Source of the DNA: Hygrocybe punicea
Lineage: Eukaryota > Basidiomycota > Agaricomycetes > Agaricales > Hygrophoraceae
Assembly (NCBI GenBank): GCA_963556145.1
Contig: OY744463.1
Span: 3,162,001-3,226,000, forward strand
Reading direction: 5' to 3'
DNA length: 64,000 nucleotides
The stretch's first letter is position 1, and each line of letters opens with the position of its first letter. The translations under genes were made by a program, and so were the position numbers. Shown one piece after another: positions 22,349 through 34,138 of the stretch. Below the pieces are notes generated by a model. The model had not been told where the DNA came from. It was given only the letters and a program-made list of their open reading frames with translations, and did no database searches.

Positions 22349-23510
22349 ATGTCAGACTCAGAAATGAACGTAATCTATAGACCTGTCACCCCGCCACTTC
22401 GATCAGTCAACACTCCAGAGCAGGTCAAGCGGGTCGAAATAAACCGTCTCAAAGGTATCTCGTTTCTTGAAATATCGACCAGTGATATATTTACATGTCG
22501 GCTTAGCCAAGGCTAGGCAGCGCCAGAGGGAACAAGAGGTATCAACTTCTGCCTCTACGGTGAATACCAACAACAAACGACCTTTGGGTGTGATTCCAGC
22601 CACGTCGACATCTCCAACAAGTTTCAAAACCAGTCCTAAGCCCTTGAAACGGGATTCACGGCTCGGCAAATATTTCGACTATGACTTGTCGAAGATGGTG
22701 AATTCGAAAGGTGGTTTCTTGGTGGAGGATGGCAAGGAAATTGACGAGGATGACAGGAGGAAAGAAAAGGAACGCGAACGACAGAGAGCTCAACAGAATA
22801 TGGATCCACGTAAGCGCCTCACCGTCAGTCAGGATTGTTCGAGTGTTAAGAAATGGTTTCTATAAGCGATGTTTCTTGATTACTCCCGCAATCCGAAATG
22901 CTTTGAGTGTGATTCCATGGATATCGACCACACGTACAACAAAGTCTTTCGTTGTCTCGTCTGTAAAAAATGCACCGATGAAAAGCCGGAGAAATATAGT
23001 CTTCTTACAAAGACTGAATGTAAAGAGGTGTGCCCGGATTCTTGGACATAACCGCATTGTTGACCTGATGGCTTGCAGGATTATCTTTTGACCGATTGTA
23101 AGCTTTCTGCTTGTTTCTCAATCAACCACACAAATGACCGAATAGCTGAATTGCGAGACCAAGAAGTCCTTCCGCATCTACTGAAAGCCAATCCACACAA
23201 ATCGACGTTTGCGAATATGATGTTATTTGTTAGGTATCAAGTTGAAGAATTCGCGTGGAAGAAGTGGGGATCACCAGAGGCTTTGGATACGGAGTATGAG
23301 AAACGGACAGTGGATAAGAGAAAGAAGAAGAACAGGAAGTTTGAGCAGGGTTTGAAGGAGCTGAGAAAACGAACTCGGGAAGGAGTGTGGCAACGGCGGA
23401 AAGACGAGGAACATAAGCATGTCTATGGTAGCGTGAATTTCGGTGAGGACGGCGTTGGGAGACAGATCTGTCATGAATGCGGTTTTACCATAGATGTTGA
23501 AGAATTTTGA
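22349..23510 (+). CDS. RAD14: XPA/Rad14 DNA-damage recognition protein (5 exons)
   Basis: Scaffold of nucleotide-excision repair that binds damaged DNA and recruits RPA and the incision nucleases. Exons 22349-22454, 22507-22809, 22867-23027, 23079-23097 (only 19 nt) and 23146-23510 total 954 nt, that is 317 residues, close to human XPA (273) and yeast Rad14 (371). The diagnostic core starts with [17 protein letters not shown], then [17 protein letters not shown]. Zinc ligands are C148, C151, C169 and C172 (C-x2-C-x17-C-x2-C as in human XPA). Next come YLLTD, the DNA-binding segment [27 protein letters not shown], and a C-terminal C-x2-C ending ICHECGF. It starts only 54 bp after the RPD3 stop, on the same strand, and appears intact. 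Confidence 0.94.
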
Positions 23511-23641
23511 TGATAGGGAAACCAGGCTAGTTGAACTGCCGCAGTATGATCCTTCCCACTGTCGGCATAAAATGGTAACATATTCAGAATCGTGAGTGAA
23601 AGGGGCTTATGGATTTGAGCAATGGAATAAGAGTTTTCAGA

Positions 23642-25702
23642 CTAGCGTCGATACTGACGTCCTCCGCTGCCCTTAGCTTTCATCGCTCGTTTTCGCTCTC
23701 TTTCCTCTTCCTTCGCCCGTGCGCCTCGTTGCCTGGGATCGATAACTTCGTAATCCCTCTCTGCCTTTTTAGATTCTTCGCCGTCGTCCTTTGGGAAATG
23801 AAGGGCGTGTCCCAAAAATCCTCGATCCTCATCCACCTCCATACCAGGGTCCTGGTCTCCACCTCGGTTCTGCTGGACATTCTCCTCTTCACCCTCATAA
23901 TCTCCAACTCGCTCGGTTTCGTGCACATCAAAAGCAGTCCTTTTGAGCTTGCTCCGGAAGCTGTCCAATGTCGCAAGCACGTCCCCTTCATCCTTTTTCT
24001 TCCCGTCCCTACCTTTCTTGTTCAAACCGCGCCCTTTCGAGTACTTGGCGAGTTCCTCCTCCAAATATGACTTGCTCTTGGGCTTTTTCTGTGAGGGCTC
24101 ATCGTCACTGTCATCTCGTCGCCGCGTAAGCCTCCGGATATCGGCTTCCATACTCTCTATTTCAGCTTTTCGCAAATTACTGATGTCAAGTGAGATGGTG
24201 AATATCTATTAGGGCTCTTGGGGTATCTTACCTTCCTGCCGCTTGTTCCTGCGCATGTCGTTCTCTGATGTTGGTTATGTCTTCATTACCCTTCGTTGAC
24301 ACTTTCTCCGACTAAGTGATCCGTGCTAAATATGAAGTTTTGGCCATAAAGAAAATTGGAGCACCTTCGTCTCTGTTACAGCGTTTCTTGTTGGAAGTAA
24401 TTTTGGCTGCGAACTTTGGGTAGCGAAAGCCGGAATGGTGGGGGATATTTCGACCACTGAATTGAAGAGGAACGTTGATAAGGATGCGCAATTGAAAAGT
24501 CTAAGCGCTCACAATCGGGTCTGACAATGGCCTTTTTCTTCACTGCAACGAGCTCGTCCTCTGCACCCGCTTCGTCCTCTGCACCAAAGCTTAGTAATTT
24601 CACATTCCTGGACAATGGTAAGTATTGGGAAACGGGGGACGTGAACTTCGAACCAACTTCTTCGCACCCTTTCTTCTCTCCACTTCCTCTCGTTCACGCT
24701 GCGCTTCCTCCTTTGCACGTTGTTGGATCCTCTTCTCAGCTGCAGTGATTCGAGGGATAATATCGTCAAACGGATTCTGCATTATTCGAATGCCCTTTAT
24801 CTTTGGAGGACTACAAAGTTTGTCACAACCGAACTGACTGAAATTGGTCAGGGAGCACGCACTACACAGGGCGCTCATTGGCATCAATCTCTAGGGACCA
24901 CTGAGGAGGTCAAGTACATTACCACGGTGGGAGGAACGAGGCTTACCCATCTCACCAATCTTCATAACATCTATTTGTCACATGAGTGGACATCACAAGA
25001 GGGAAAACCCACAGACATACTATAGATAGTATCCCCCATACACCGTCCAAATAATGTGTGTTTACCGTGCAGTTCGTCCGCACGATCTACAGGTTAACAT
25101 ACCAACCTAGTTGTCAAAGTTGTGTGATAGCCTTGAAGGACTCAGCATACCAAGTGTAACGAAAAACTGGGAATCGTTTGAATTTTTCGTTCCGTTATTC
25201 GCCATAGCTACCATGCCACGGTGGGAAAAACGTAGACGAGGATGAATCTCATCCTCGAAAGGATCTGTAAGGCTCACGGTATTATCGGAAGCTTAAACGG
25301 CAAATAATAAATGACACGAACCTCCGTAACAAGATTCTCCGCCACCCCCTGTGCCAGTCTTGTCGCCGGTTTGGACCAGAAAACCAGGTACGACGCTTCA
25401 CAACTTATTACAATGCTGCATGAAGAAATTCTCTCTCATACCGATGAAATATGACACCATCATAATATCCTGTGTCAAGTTGTCCCTGCATCAGAGAACA
25501 CGGCACTTGAAACCAATTCACTCACCCTCCATTGCTAAGGCTAAGAAGTTCCTACATGCTTTCGGTGTTTCCTACCACTAGCTGTCAATGCCGATGTTAA
25601 GGATAAGCATCACGCAGAAATTACAACCTTTGACCACAGCTCTATGTCGAGTTCGCCTGCCGTGGTGTCGATAATTACTCGACCATAGGTCGGAAGCGCC
25701 AT
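23642..25702 (-). CDS. CWC27: Spliceosome-associated cyclophilin CWC27 (13 exons)
   Basis: Peptidyl-prolyl isomerase-like subunit of activated spliceosomes, partner of CWC22 in higher eukaryotes. Reading the minus strand from the ATG at 25702 (MALPTYGRVIIDTTAGELDI) through 12 short introns gives 1425 nt, that is 474 residues, almost the length of human CWC27 (472). The cyclophilin domain shows YYDGVIFHRVVPGF, GTGGGGESCYG, LRFSHRGMVAMANNG, NSNDSQFF and RADELHGKHTLFGR; Glu replaces the Trp found in cyclophilin A, as in other CWC27 proteins. NPFDDIIPR follows, then a long charged, coiled-coil-like tail with LLSFG, LATLDSFRSKL and the C-terminal DYEVIDPRQRG motif. It converges with XPA, the two stops being 131 bp apart. 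A Helitron end lies 75 bp upstream of the ATG. Confidence 0.93.
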
Positions 25703-25777
25703 TCTTGTCTTGAGTGAACTTGAAGGAAATCGCACGTGGCTCGAGTTTTTGTAACCCAATTTAGAAATTATAAATTA

Positions 25778-25803
25778 CTAGAGTTAAGGGCCACCTTTGG
25801 TGG
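25778..25803 (-). terminator. Helitron 3' terminal hairpin and CTAG end
   Basis: On the minus strand GCCACCAAAGGTGGC (6-bp stem, 3-nt loop) is followed by CCTTAACT and CTAG at the very end. In rolling-circle transposition this hairpin terminates strand transfer. It lies 75 bp upstream of the CWC27 ATG. Confidence 0.85.
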
Positions 25804-26056
25804 CGCAACCTTGCTCCTTTTTTTAGAGGCCATGGGTTAATATTTGTAAGCGGTGGGAAAGTACAAGGAAGAGTAGTTAGTTAGGTGCATAATCACCGCG
25901 TTCCAGGTCCGGGTAGTAAACGTGTGTTGAGGCCAAAATAGATATGTTAACTACCGTGTAGACTTGTGCTAGAGGGCCGTTGCTTTGCACGGCATATCCG
26001 AGTCCCTCAAACTTACATGCAAGAAAGGGAGCACATAAGTGAATCAAGAAAATCAC

Positions 26057-28156
26057 CTACCCAAGAAGATATATTAAAACACATAGTTGTTTGGACCTGC
26101 AAACAGTTAAATTGACGTCTTCCAACATTCCTTCATATTCCATTGATCTTCCTGTGACAATTCCATCATGAAACCAAACATAACCTGCTGAAGTGATGAT
26201 ACGAGAAGTGAAGTGATCACCTCCATGATATATGATGCCTCTGAGACAATACTGTTTTGGTTCTATTTGCCCTTCAACTGGTACTGCCAAGATATGGTCC
26301 ACAATGGTAGTAGAAGCAGATACACCAAAGGCAAGCAACTGAGGTGAATTTACAAAACTAAATTTTCGAAGTAGGAAGTCATTGCAGACTGTACATTTTG
26401 AAGCAAGAGAAATCACAAAGAGATCAATTTCATTCTGAATAGATTCAAAGTCAATTCTTCCAACATCTACATGGCAGTTATGTGCTGCTTCTTGCTGTCT
26501 GGACACAGGATGATGTTGAGGGCAAGAGATACAAGAGGAAAGAATGGGAATTTCAGTTTGTAACAAAGTGTCTAATATCACATGAACACTGGTCATTCTT
26601 CCCCAGGGAAAGTTATTAGGTGAATGCTGAAGTAGACAACGATGTGTATGATCACGTACTTCTTCTAGAGAGCATTCACCATTAGAATGTTTTGAAAATC
26701 CCTCAGCCAAGACACCAAGAAATTGAGCATTTAGAGATCTGAAAAAATTAGACCATGCAATTCTATCATCCAGCCAAATAGCATAAAATATAGATATTAC
26801 AGAGTCATATGCACAGCTGTTATTACTCCACAGTATACCACTAGGGATATTCATAAGGGACATCTGAGAACTTCCAGTAGCATGATGTGTCTTAATTTTC
26901 TTCCTCTGTGGTGCCACTCGAGAACCACTGATTTTTCTCTTAACAGCAATTGGCTGGTCAAATTTTACAAGAGAACTTCCTTCTGCAGGCACATATTGTC
27001 TCTTAAGAGCAACAGCCCTCTGGATTCCCTGTTTTTTATTAAGAATTTGCCAGGGAATATCATTTTCAAATGATGCAAATACAAATCTATCAGACTTATT
27101 CCAACGGATGGCCTGGTGAACATTTTCAGGAACATAATTTTCTCCTTTCCACTGTCTAAAGGAATCAATTAGTGTATTTCTGCGATCTCCAATAATAGAC
27201 TTTGATAACTTGCCTTCAAACCTCAAACGAACAATTTCATCCAGTATCTCCAGCTCACGGAATTCCTGACGTAACGCACCAGATGCCCCTCCTGTGATTT
27301 TTCTTGCATCAAAACCTTGTAATATGACAGTGCCTGAAGCAGAAGCACTATGTGACAAAGCAGTGTAATATGAATGATGAGAGGAGCTGTTATTAAGATC
27401 AACTGGGTTATAAGGCCTTGTCTTTCCTTGTGAAGAGTAGTCTGTCATGGAAAAATTGGGAAGAACCTCCACCTGACTGCGAGATATGGTAATGAAAGTA
27501 TCATCTGGCAGCCCACAGTCTACAGTAACACTTGTTCTTGTTATTGGTACAACATTCTCAGGAAGCCCATCCAATTTCACAGTTTGTGGGGGATTAAGTA
27601 ACTGCACAAATAATGTGTCTAGTATTCTCTGGCCTTGCAAACCTGTTGCTGACTGCCAGCAATGCACTATTCCTTCCTGTCCTCGAGTAATACACAGCTC
27701 TGTTGCACTATTATTACGAATCATAATGGGCATTCCAACACACAATGAAAGTTTTCCAGGTATACATTTTGAGTTTGAACTAGGTGGTTGATTCCACAGA
27801 GCTTCCTGAACACTACCAGATAATGTATGACGTTTGGAGGTAGAAGGATGTTTGCTTTTGTTCCTGTCTTGAGAACTCATTGAATCATCTGAAAAAAAAT
27901 CCACCAATGGCTGATCAGTCTCTCTGGAAAACCTCATTGAACCCAGGCGATTAATTTCATCTTTGTGAATATTCAAAGCAGTGATTATTGATACTTGTCT
28001 AAACTCTTTATCCTTCACTGACAAACGACCTGGTAAATTACTTGAAATTCTTGTTCTCAAAAATACAATGTCTTCTGGGGTACAAGCTTTATATCGCATA
28101 TTTGTTAGTGCTGTTCTTAATTGTGCATCTTCTTTTGTTTGAAGCCTTTGCCTCAT
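26057..28156 (-). pseudogene. Helitron helicase C-terminal half fused to a USP/USPL1-like cysteine peptidase domain
   Basis: The 699 codons are in frame with the upstream helicase. Helicase motifs continue with RQVSIITALNIHKDEIN, LCVGMPIMIRNNSATEL and, near 27430, MTDYSSQGKTRPY. The expected final helicase motif is present as SYYTALSHSASASGTVIL. After a linker rich in basic residues (about 27000-26870) comes a second domain with a Cys box, WSNNSCAYDSVISIFYAIW (Cys codon 26815-26813), C-x2-C pairs at CISCPQHH and CTVCNDF, and a His box, YHGGDHFTSRII. This layout resembles ubiquitin- or SUMO-specific papain-fold peptidases (USP/USPL1). Proteolytic activity and substrate are inferred, not shown. 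It is formally a pseudogene because of the upstream TGA codons; this part has no internal stop. Confidence 0.78.
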
Positions 28157-28162
28157 ATTTTC

Positions 28163-29455
28163 TCATAATATCACAACTGTTGTAACTTGGTGCCAAAGGG
28201 CTTTTCCAATTGCAGCTTCTTGATCAAAACGACTAGTGGATGATGATCCAACAGTTCTGCTATATGAAGAAGAATTTTCATGTCCAATTGCAGGAGGCAA
28301 TTGAGCAAAATCTCCAGCAAAGATCATGTTTAATCCACCCCAAGGCTGCTCAGTTTCATTGAATATCTTTGCCATTCTCACACTAATACGATACATGTCA
28401 CGACAAGACAACATTGAAACTTCATCAAAAAAAATGTAATCAACACCCTGCAACCGTGATCGTGACTGAGCAAGTTGATTATTTGATATATGTTCCTCAT
28501 TTTTCTCATTCAATCCAAACATGTAATGATATGTAGAACCAGCCAATAAAGCTGCTGCAGTTCCTGTAGGAGCTACAATAACAAAGCGATGACTTTCCTT
28601 TTTCATCTCAAAAAATTTCACTAATGCTTTCAATACCTGGGTTTTTCCTGTGCCACCCATTCCACCAATGTGCATTTTTAGCTGATCTGAATATTCAATT
28701 GATGCGTGATGTGCAAAAATGCAAAATGCTCTTTCTTGTTCTTGATTCAAATTGAAATCCCCAACAACACTTGTTATGGCCAATTTTGACTTGCCAGATT
28801 GACAAATTCTTTCAAGATATGTTTTATCAACAATCTGAACATTAGTTTGGCTCAAAGATCTGTGTATAAGTGATCCACTGTTGACATGACTTGTTAAGCT
28901 CTCTGCACGGTGTTCAAGTATGTCTTGTCGTTTCTTTTGCACAACAGCTTTCCACAGACTGCCAATTTGCATAATCTCTGGTGGCTGTGGCACAGTAACT
29001 GGGGTCTTCACAGATAGAGTAGCTGTCCAACCAGTGTGAGACATTATTGATCGTATAATTGCCATATCATGTTGACGTTTCTTCTCACGCTTACCAATTT
29101 CTTTAAATTCAGCATCAAACACACCACCTACCTGTGAAGATGTGTCATCAAATGGAAGATCACTATTGTCTTGCTCAAGTTCATCATCATGAATATATGT
29201 AGCAGCTGCATCAATCCAACTTGGAAGAACAACTGAACCCTTGCGAAGTTGGGCATGAAAGTCATCACGAGCATCAAGACATTCATACCTTATATTTCAA
29301 TTGTTCATAAGTTCTTGTTGTCTCAAAGTAAATTTGTATGACAAAAAAGACTCATCCCAAGATTGGTCTTTAGTTTTCAAATTGAAGCCTGAGCGCCATG
29401 GTCTAAACAAAGCAAGCATTACTGAGCAGTAATATTCACGGTCACCCTTGTCACA
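28163..29455 (-). pseudogene. Helitron PIF1-like helicase, N-terminal half
   Basis: This continues the Rep frame after the TGA at 29458-29456. A second TGA lies at 29299-29297; from 29122 the frame is open to a third TGA at 28165-28163. Walker A is GGMGGTGKT (about 28650), followed by VIVAPTGTAAALL, FFDEVSMLS (Walker B) and MIFAGDFAQLPP, all PIF1 superfamily 1B motifs. The helicase would unwind DNA during rolling-circle transposition. The third TGA falls in the expected ...VVIL-R-ENMRQR segment, so an Arg codon (CGA) was probably lost. Confidence 0.85.
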
Positions 29456-32400
29456 TCATGGTAAGGTAGCTCCAATAAATGTTGGAACCTTTGCACACCC
29501 CTCTTGCACACAGCGTGTTCCATGTGAATTATGAAGTGGATGAGAAACAAGAAATGAAAATAATCCAGGAGAGCTTGTCTTTGCTTCTAAATCTTGTTGT
29601 ACTACAGTTTCAGAGTTGCCATTGTGTTGGCTCTCTGCATCACATTCAACATTATCAACTTGAGACACAAAAGATGTTTCATAACTTAAACTTTCATCAG
29701 TGACACCATGGAGAGTTTCTCTGCTGGCCTTTTTACTCAGATTTTGCTTAGAAAGCTTTTCACGTTCACATCGACTTATCCAATCATATAAGCACATGTT
29801 CTCCAACTCATGAGATCTATATATGTAATCATAAACAGGTGACAGTCCAATAATGCAGCCTTTACGTTTGATTAATGCTACCTTTTCAACATGCTCTGTG
29901 GGCTCTGGATTCCAGAACTGTCGTGCTTCATGAGCATAACTCTGCCAATAGAAAGAAGCAAAATGGTGACTTGTGTAATGGTCAGGATTGCGTAAAAGAT
30001 ACATACAAGCCATTGGTGAGCCTACTTCCATCTTTGCACTCAGGTTGTTTACAATTTTTGTTAAGAGTCTACGTGCCTTTTCCTTTTGTGTTTCACTACC
30101 TCCAATCATCTCACTGTTCTTCTGAAACATGGCTCTGATTGTATCAAAAATGACATGGGTTTTCAAAGCAATTTTGGTAATGTAATCAGATACATATAAA
30201 ATCACCCCTTTTATTGCTGTTCCTGATTTTAGTGATGTTACATCTGTATTGGAGCGAACCAAATATGTGAGTAGAGGTGTTACTGTGTTGATCATTGGCT
30301 CTGCCTTCTTCATATTGAGGGCACCAGTTTCAGGATCCACTTCAGTTTGGCTGAATAGAGGTCGAGGAAACCGAGCTTTACATTTTCCCCATTTGTTGTC
30401 CATGCATCCAATGTATTGGCGCAATTTATTTTGAGACCCATCTCTGTTCCTGTTGGTGGAACAGCGATGAATGTTGGATTTGGCCAAAATATCATCAACT
30501 ACTAATCTATACTTAGCCTCCCACAGGCTCAAAGCTTTACACCTGTGGCAATTTCCACACACAATTGAGCAAGGCTTTGGTGGAATTTCAGGCAGAGTTT
30601 GTGTTGGATCCAAATAGTCAGGTAGATGTGATACTTCTTCAATATGTTTTAATACATCATCCTGAGTTCCAGTAAGGAATTCACCAACATGTGTGCTCTC
30701 CAGATACTCAACAATCTTTCTCTGAAAATCTGAAGAAGGGTCCATTATGCGCTTCCTTATCTCCTGTGGTGTCAAGCATCCACGAATCCAAACTAACATA
30801 TGAAGGGGTAATGTGAGGCGACCTTGCTGCTCAACTGTACCATAATATGCTGAAGTATCACCATATATTCCTGGATGATCTGCTGCCACACCCAAAACAT
30901 GTTTAATGAATAAACTAACCATAAAATGGAAGAATCGTGCTCCAGCTACTGGATTCTTTGCAATAAGACGCATCCGCTCATCACTTGACCTAATTTTTGG
31001 ATCAAATTTTTCCTTTGTATCAGCAAAGTACAAACAAATGGGATGCTTGACGTCAGCTGGAGATAATGTAATATACCATGAAGGAGCTCCACGGTATGAA
31101 ATCAATGACCAGATTTCATTCCTCATAAACTTCTTGCTTGTGGTTGATCCACTTACCTTAGCCCCTACATGATCCAAGTCTCGAACAATCTGGTAACAAT
31201 CTTTCTCTTCTTGGGTGTTTGGTTTTACAACTTCACCTTCTGATAGCCTCTTGGCTAATGAAGCCAATACATTTTGATCAACATTTAATAATCGTTTGGT
31301 TATGTCATGGAACTTGGACTTGTCTGAAAGTAAAAAACCACCAGTTGTGCTTGCCTTCACTTGAGCATGACTAAAGGCAACAAATGGAAAGTAAATATCA
31401 GTTTGAAACCGTTTATCCTGATACATAAGGAGATGGCGCTTGTGTTCAGCATCAGACAATGATGTTGAACCTATACCACCCATGCCATATGGAAATAACC
31501 AAGGGAACATTTGTGGATAAAGCTCAGGGTTCTTATAAATTGACTCATACTGAGATGAATGGCCAATTGCCAACATCTTACCACCACTATTGAGATGTCT
31601 AAGTGCAATTCCTTTGAGGGAATTAATTGTTTTGGTGTCCAAATCCTCACCAGCCAACCCATGAACAACAAATGGACAGTCTCCTTGTTCAGTACCATCT
31701 TCCAGTTCATTGTCAAATACCCTTGTTCCTTCAGGTACTTTGTTTGTTTCACTATGACGATATTCAACAGATACAGGTGGGCCATTCTCAGGATATCCTG
31801 CAAGATTCTCATAAGATATATTCAAATCTTGATAATCAACATGGTTGACCTTGAGCCATTCAAGTGCTCTTGCAACATAGTTCCTCCTCACCAACAGAGG
31901 CGTTCGTTCAAAGTCCCTTTCAGTTGGTTTACAAGGGCCAGTAAACAAAATGGCTAATACCTCATCAAGGTCATCAATAGCAGGTGGTAGTGCCCGATAC
32001 ACCTTAGGCATGGGTGACTGAAATGCAACAACATGTGAAGTCATCTTTCTCATTCCTGAAGACACCCGCACAAAACAACAATTGTGACGTACACGAGCTA
32101 CCAGCATTTTCTCAACAAATCGAAGCTCAGCAAGTTCCTTGGGAATACAACCTATCCAAAGCCCCCTTGCTAGAGCAAGTTGAGGAATATTTCCTGTCCT
32201 GATACAACTCCGACAATTACCACAGATTTTGTCACATTGGTAGTCTAGTACAGGACCTTTATATTCTCGGATCTTTTCTTTAGCCTGATTTCGCTCTATT
32301 CTGGTTACACCTGGAGCTTCCAAAATCCTTAGCAAGCCCTTGACATTTTTCAAGCGGCTTAAATTTACCAATGGTACTAACTCACCACACACTGCACATC

Positions 32401-34090
32401 CTGACTCCTCAAACTTATTAGGCATAGTGTCACTACAAAAGTTACGCAGAACTGTATGTGATAATTCTTGGGAAAGAGGTGGTGGTGGAAAGGCATGATC
32501 TTCTTCCTGCTGATTCAAAGTTATCACAGACTTTACTTTATGCTCCTGACTATTATGTTGCTGGACTGTATGCTCATCCCTTTGTGCTTTACGTTTTTGT
32601 TTTTTGAGAAGATTTCTTTTTGTTGCATTACTCATTGTGATAGAGAAAACACTGAAATATTGGCTGCAGGCAGGACAGTTGTGATTTTTAAAGAAAGAAA
32701 GAACACTCTTCTTTGGTGTATGAGATCCAACAGCAATATGGTGAAGACAAGCAATTTTATGTATCATGTGAAGGGGAATATGTGGAATGATGTCAAGCAA
32801 TGGGATATTTGTATGCACATATTGGTCTGTTGAGAAAGATGCTAGGCTGGCTTCATCAACATGATCTACAAAGAGGAACCTGACTGAAGAATCAAAATGG
32901 TTGGTTTGGCTTTTGAGAAATGGTAGTAATGCTTCTAAAGAAAACACATATGACCTGCCCCCTCCAATAGGTGCTGCAATACTAGCCTCAATGTCACAAA
33001 CATCAACCTGTATATTTGATAATGTGAAATATCCATAAGTATTTTTAAACCACTTATAACTTGGCCTGTACAAGTACTTCGAGCAATTTGAACTAGCACC
33101 ATTTACCAACTTGTCACAGAAACATAGTAAATCATTTGCAATAAACAACCAGTGTAGATTCAACCTCATAGGAAGTTTGATACCAATGTTGTGGAAACCT
33201 ATCAAAGTTAAAGGATGTAGTTTAGCTTTTGAGACATATTTACATAATTTTGATATCCTTGAAGGCCAACAATTATTGAGAAGTGCATGGAAATCATGAG
33301 ATGACATCAAATTACGTTGCATAAAAAGTGACAGGGTTTGACATACTGAAGCAATTTTCTGCTCAGGAATGACATAAAGTTCTACTGCCCAGTTGTACAA
33401 TTGTTCATATATATGCTGCTTTGCTACTGTATAAAGTAAACTATGAACAAACTTGAGTAAAGATGACCAGAAGTCATTGATTTTCATTGTTTGGAAGGTA
33501 CCAGAGTATGCTACATCTTCAATGGACTGGATGTCCTGCATACTACAGACATTATAATGTACCAGACTATCATAACAAATACTGGAATCCCAAGATAGAA
33601 AGTCCAACATAGGAAAGCCAGGCAGTGCAGTTGACAAAGCAACTTCAGAAGCTGAGGAATGACAGTTGCTACTCAAACATGACAGTTGACATTCTTGGCA
33701 GGTAAAAGCTGAGCATGACATGGGCAAGTTTGGTACTGCAACAGCAGCAGACATGGCAGGCATGTATGGCATACACAAAGACGGGCACCCCCTATGGGAA
33801 ATAGACATATGCAGATTGTATGAAGACAGTCGCTGTGAGTAGATGCAACATTCACAGTACCCAGATAAATGCAGTGCAGACATGGCCTCAAACATAGATT
33901 GCCAGAATGAAACCTTGATGTTACGACACCAATGAGATTGCAGTGACTCAGCAGTGACTCGGGCAAATATCGGCAAGGTACACAAAACCAGATTACAACA
34001 AGAGGACGAAGTATGACTCACATAATCAAGGCCCACAGATAGTGAAGGATCGTGGACACTGGGTAACAGACATAAGTCCAAAATGAGCAC
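29456..34090 (-). pseudogene. Helitron Rep region (HUH/Y2 nuclease), first Rep His replaced
   Basis: This is a 1544-codon frame. Residues 1-500 are a poorly conserved N-terminal part with a C-x2-C pair (NHNCPACS). Two further cysteine clusters follow: CAVCGELVPL, and CDKICGNCRSC. The Helitron_like_N/Rep core comes next: ALRHLNSGGKMLAIGHSSQ, FPWLFPYGMGG and ITLSPADVKHP. The HUH motif reads L-P-L-H-M, so the first metal-binding His is Pro (residue 1095, codon CCC at 30808-30806) while His1097 remains. The catalytic tyrosine pair is Y1299 and Y1303 in YVSDYITK. Rep would nick and rejoin single strands in rolling-circle transposition. The frame ends at a TGA (29458-29456) within an otherwise conserved stretch, and the same frame goes on into the helicase. 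Confidence 0.85.
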
Positions 34091-34138
34091 GATAACAGAA
34101 ACCAGCGAAGGAATGCACCTATTATAGATTTCTTCCGC

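Larger units (their letters stand above)
25778..34138 (-). mobile_element. Autonomous-type Helitron, recently inactivated
   Basis: The element reads on the minus strand. The 3' terminus at 25803-25778 has the hairpin GCCACC-AAA-GGTGGC followed about 10 nt later by CTAG, with host T next; this is the canonical Helitron 3' end and A/T insertion site. The proposed 5' terminus at 34138 starts TCTATAAT after a host A; it is the best TC candidate upstream of the ORF but less certain. Inside is a single 2678-codon frame (34090-26057) encoding Rep, a PIF1 helicase and a cysteine-peptidase-like tail, broken by three TGA codons. There are no TIRs or target duplication, as expected. Confidence 0.85.

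Noticed and set aside
23609..24070. 153-codon plus-strand frame, hydrophobic
   Set aside because: Exactly antisense to the last CWC27 exon.
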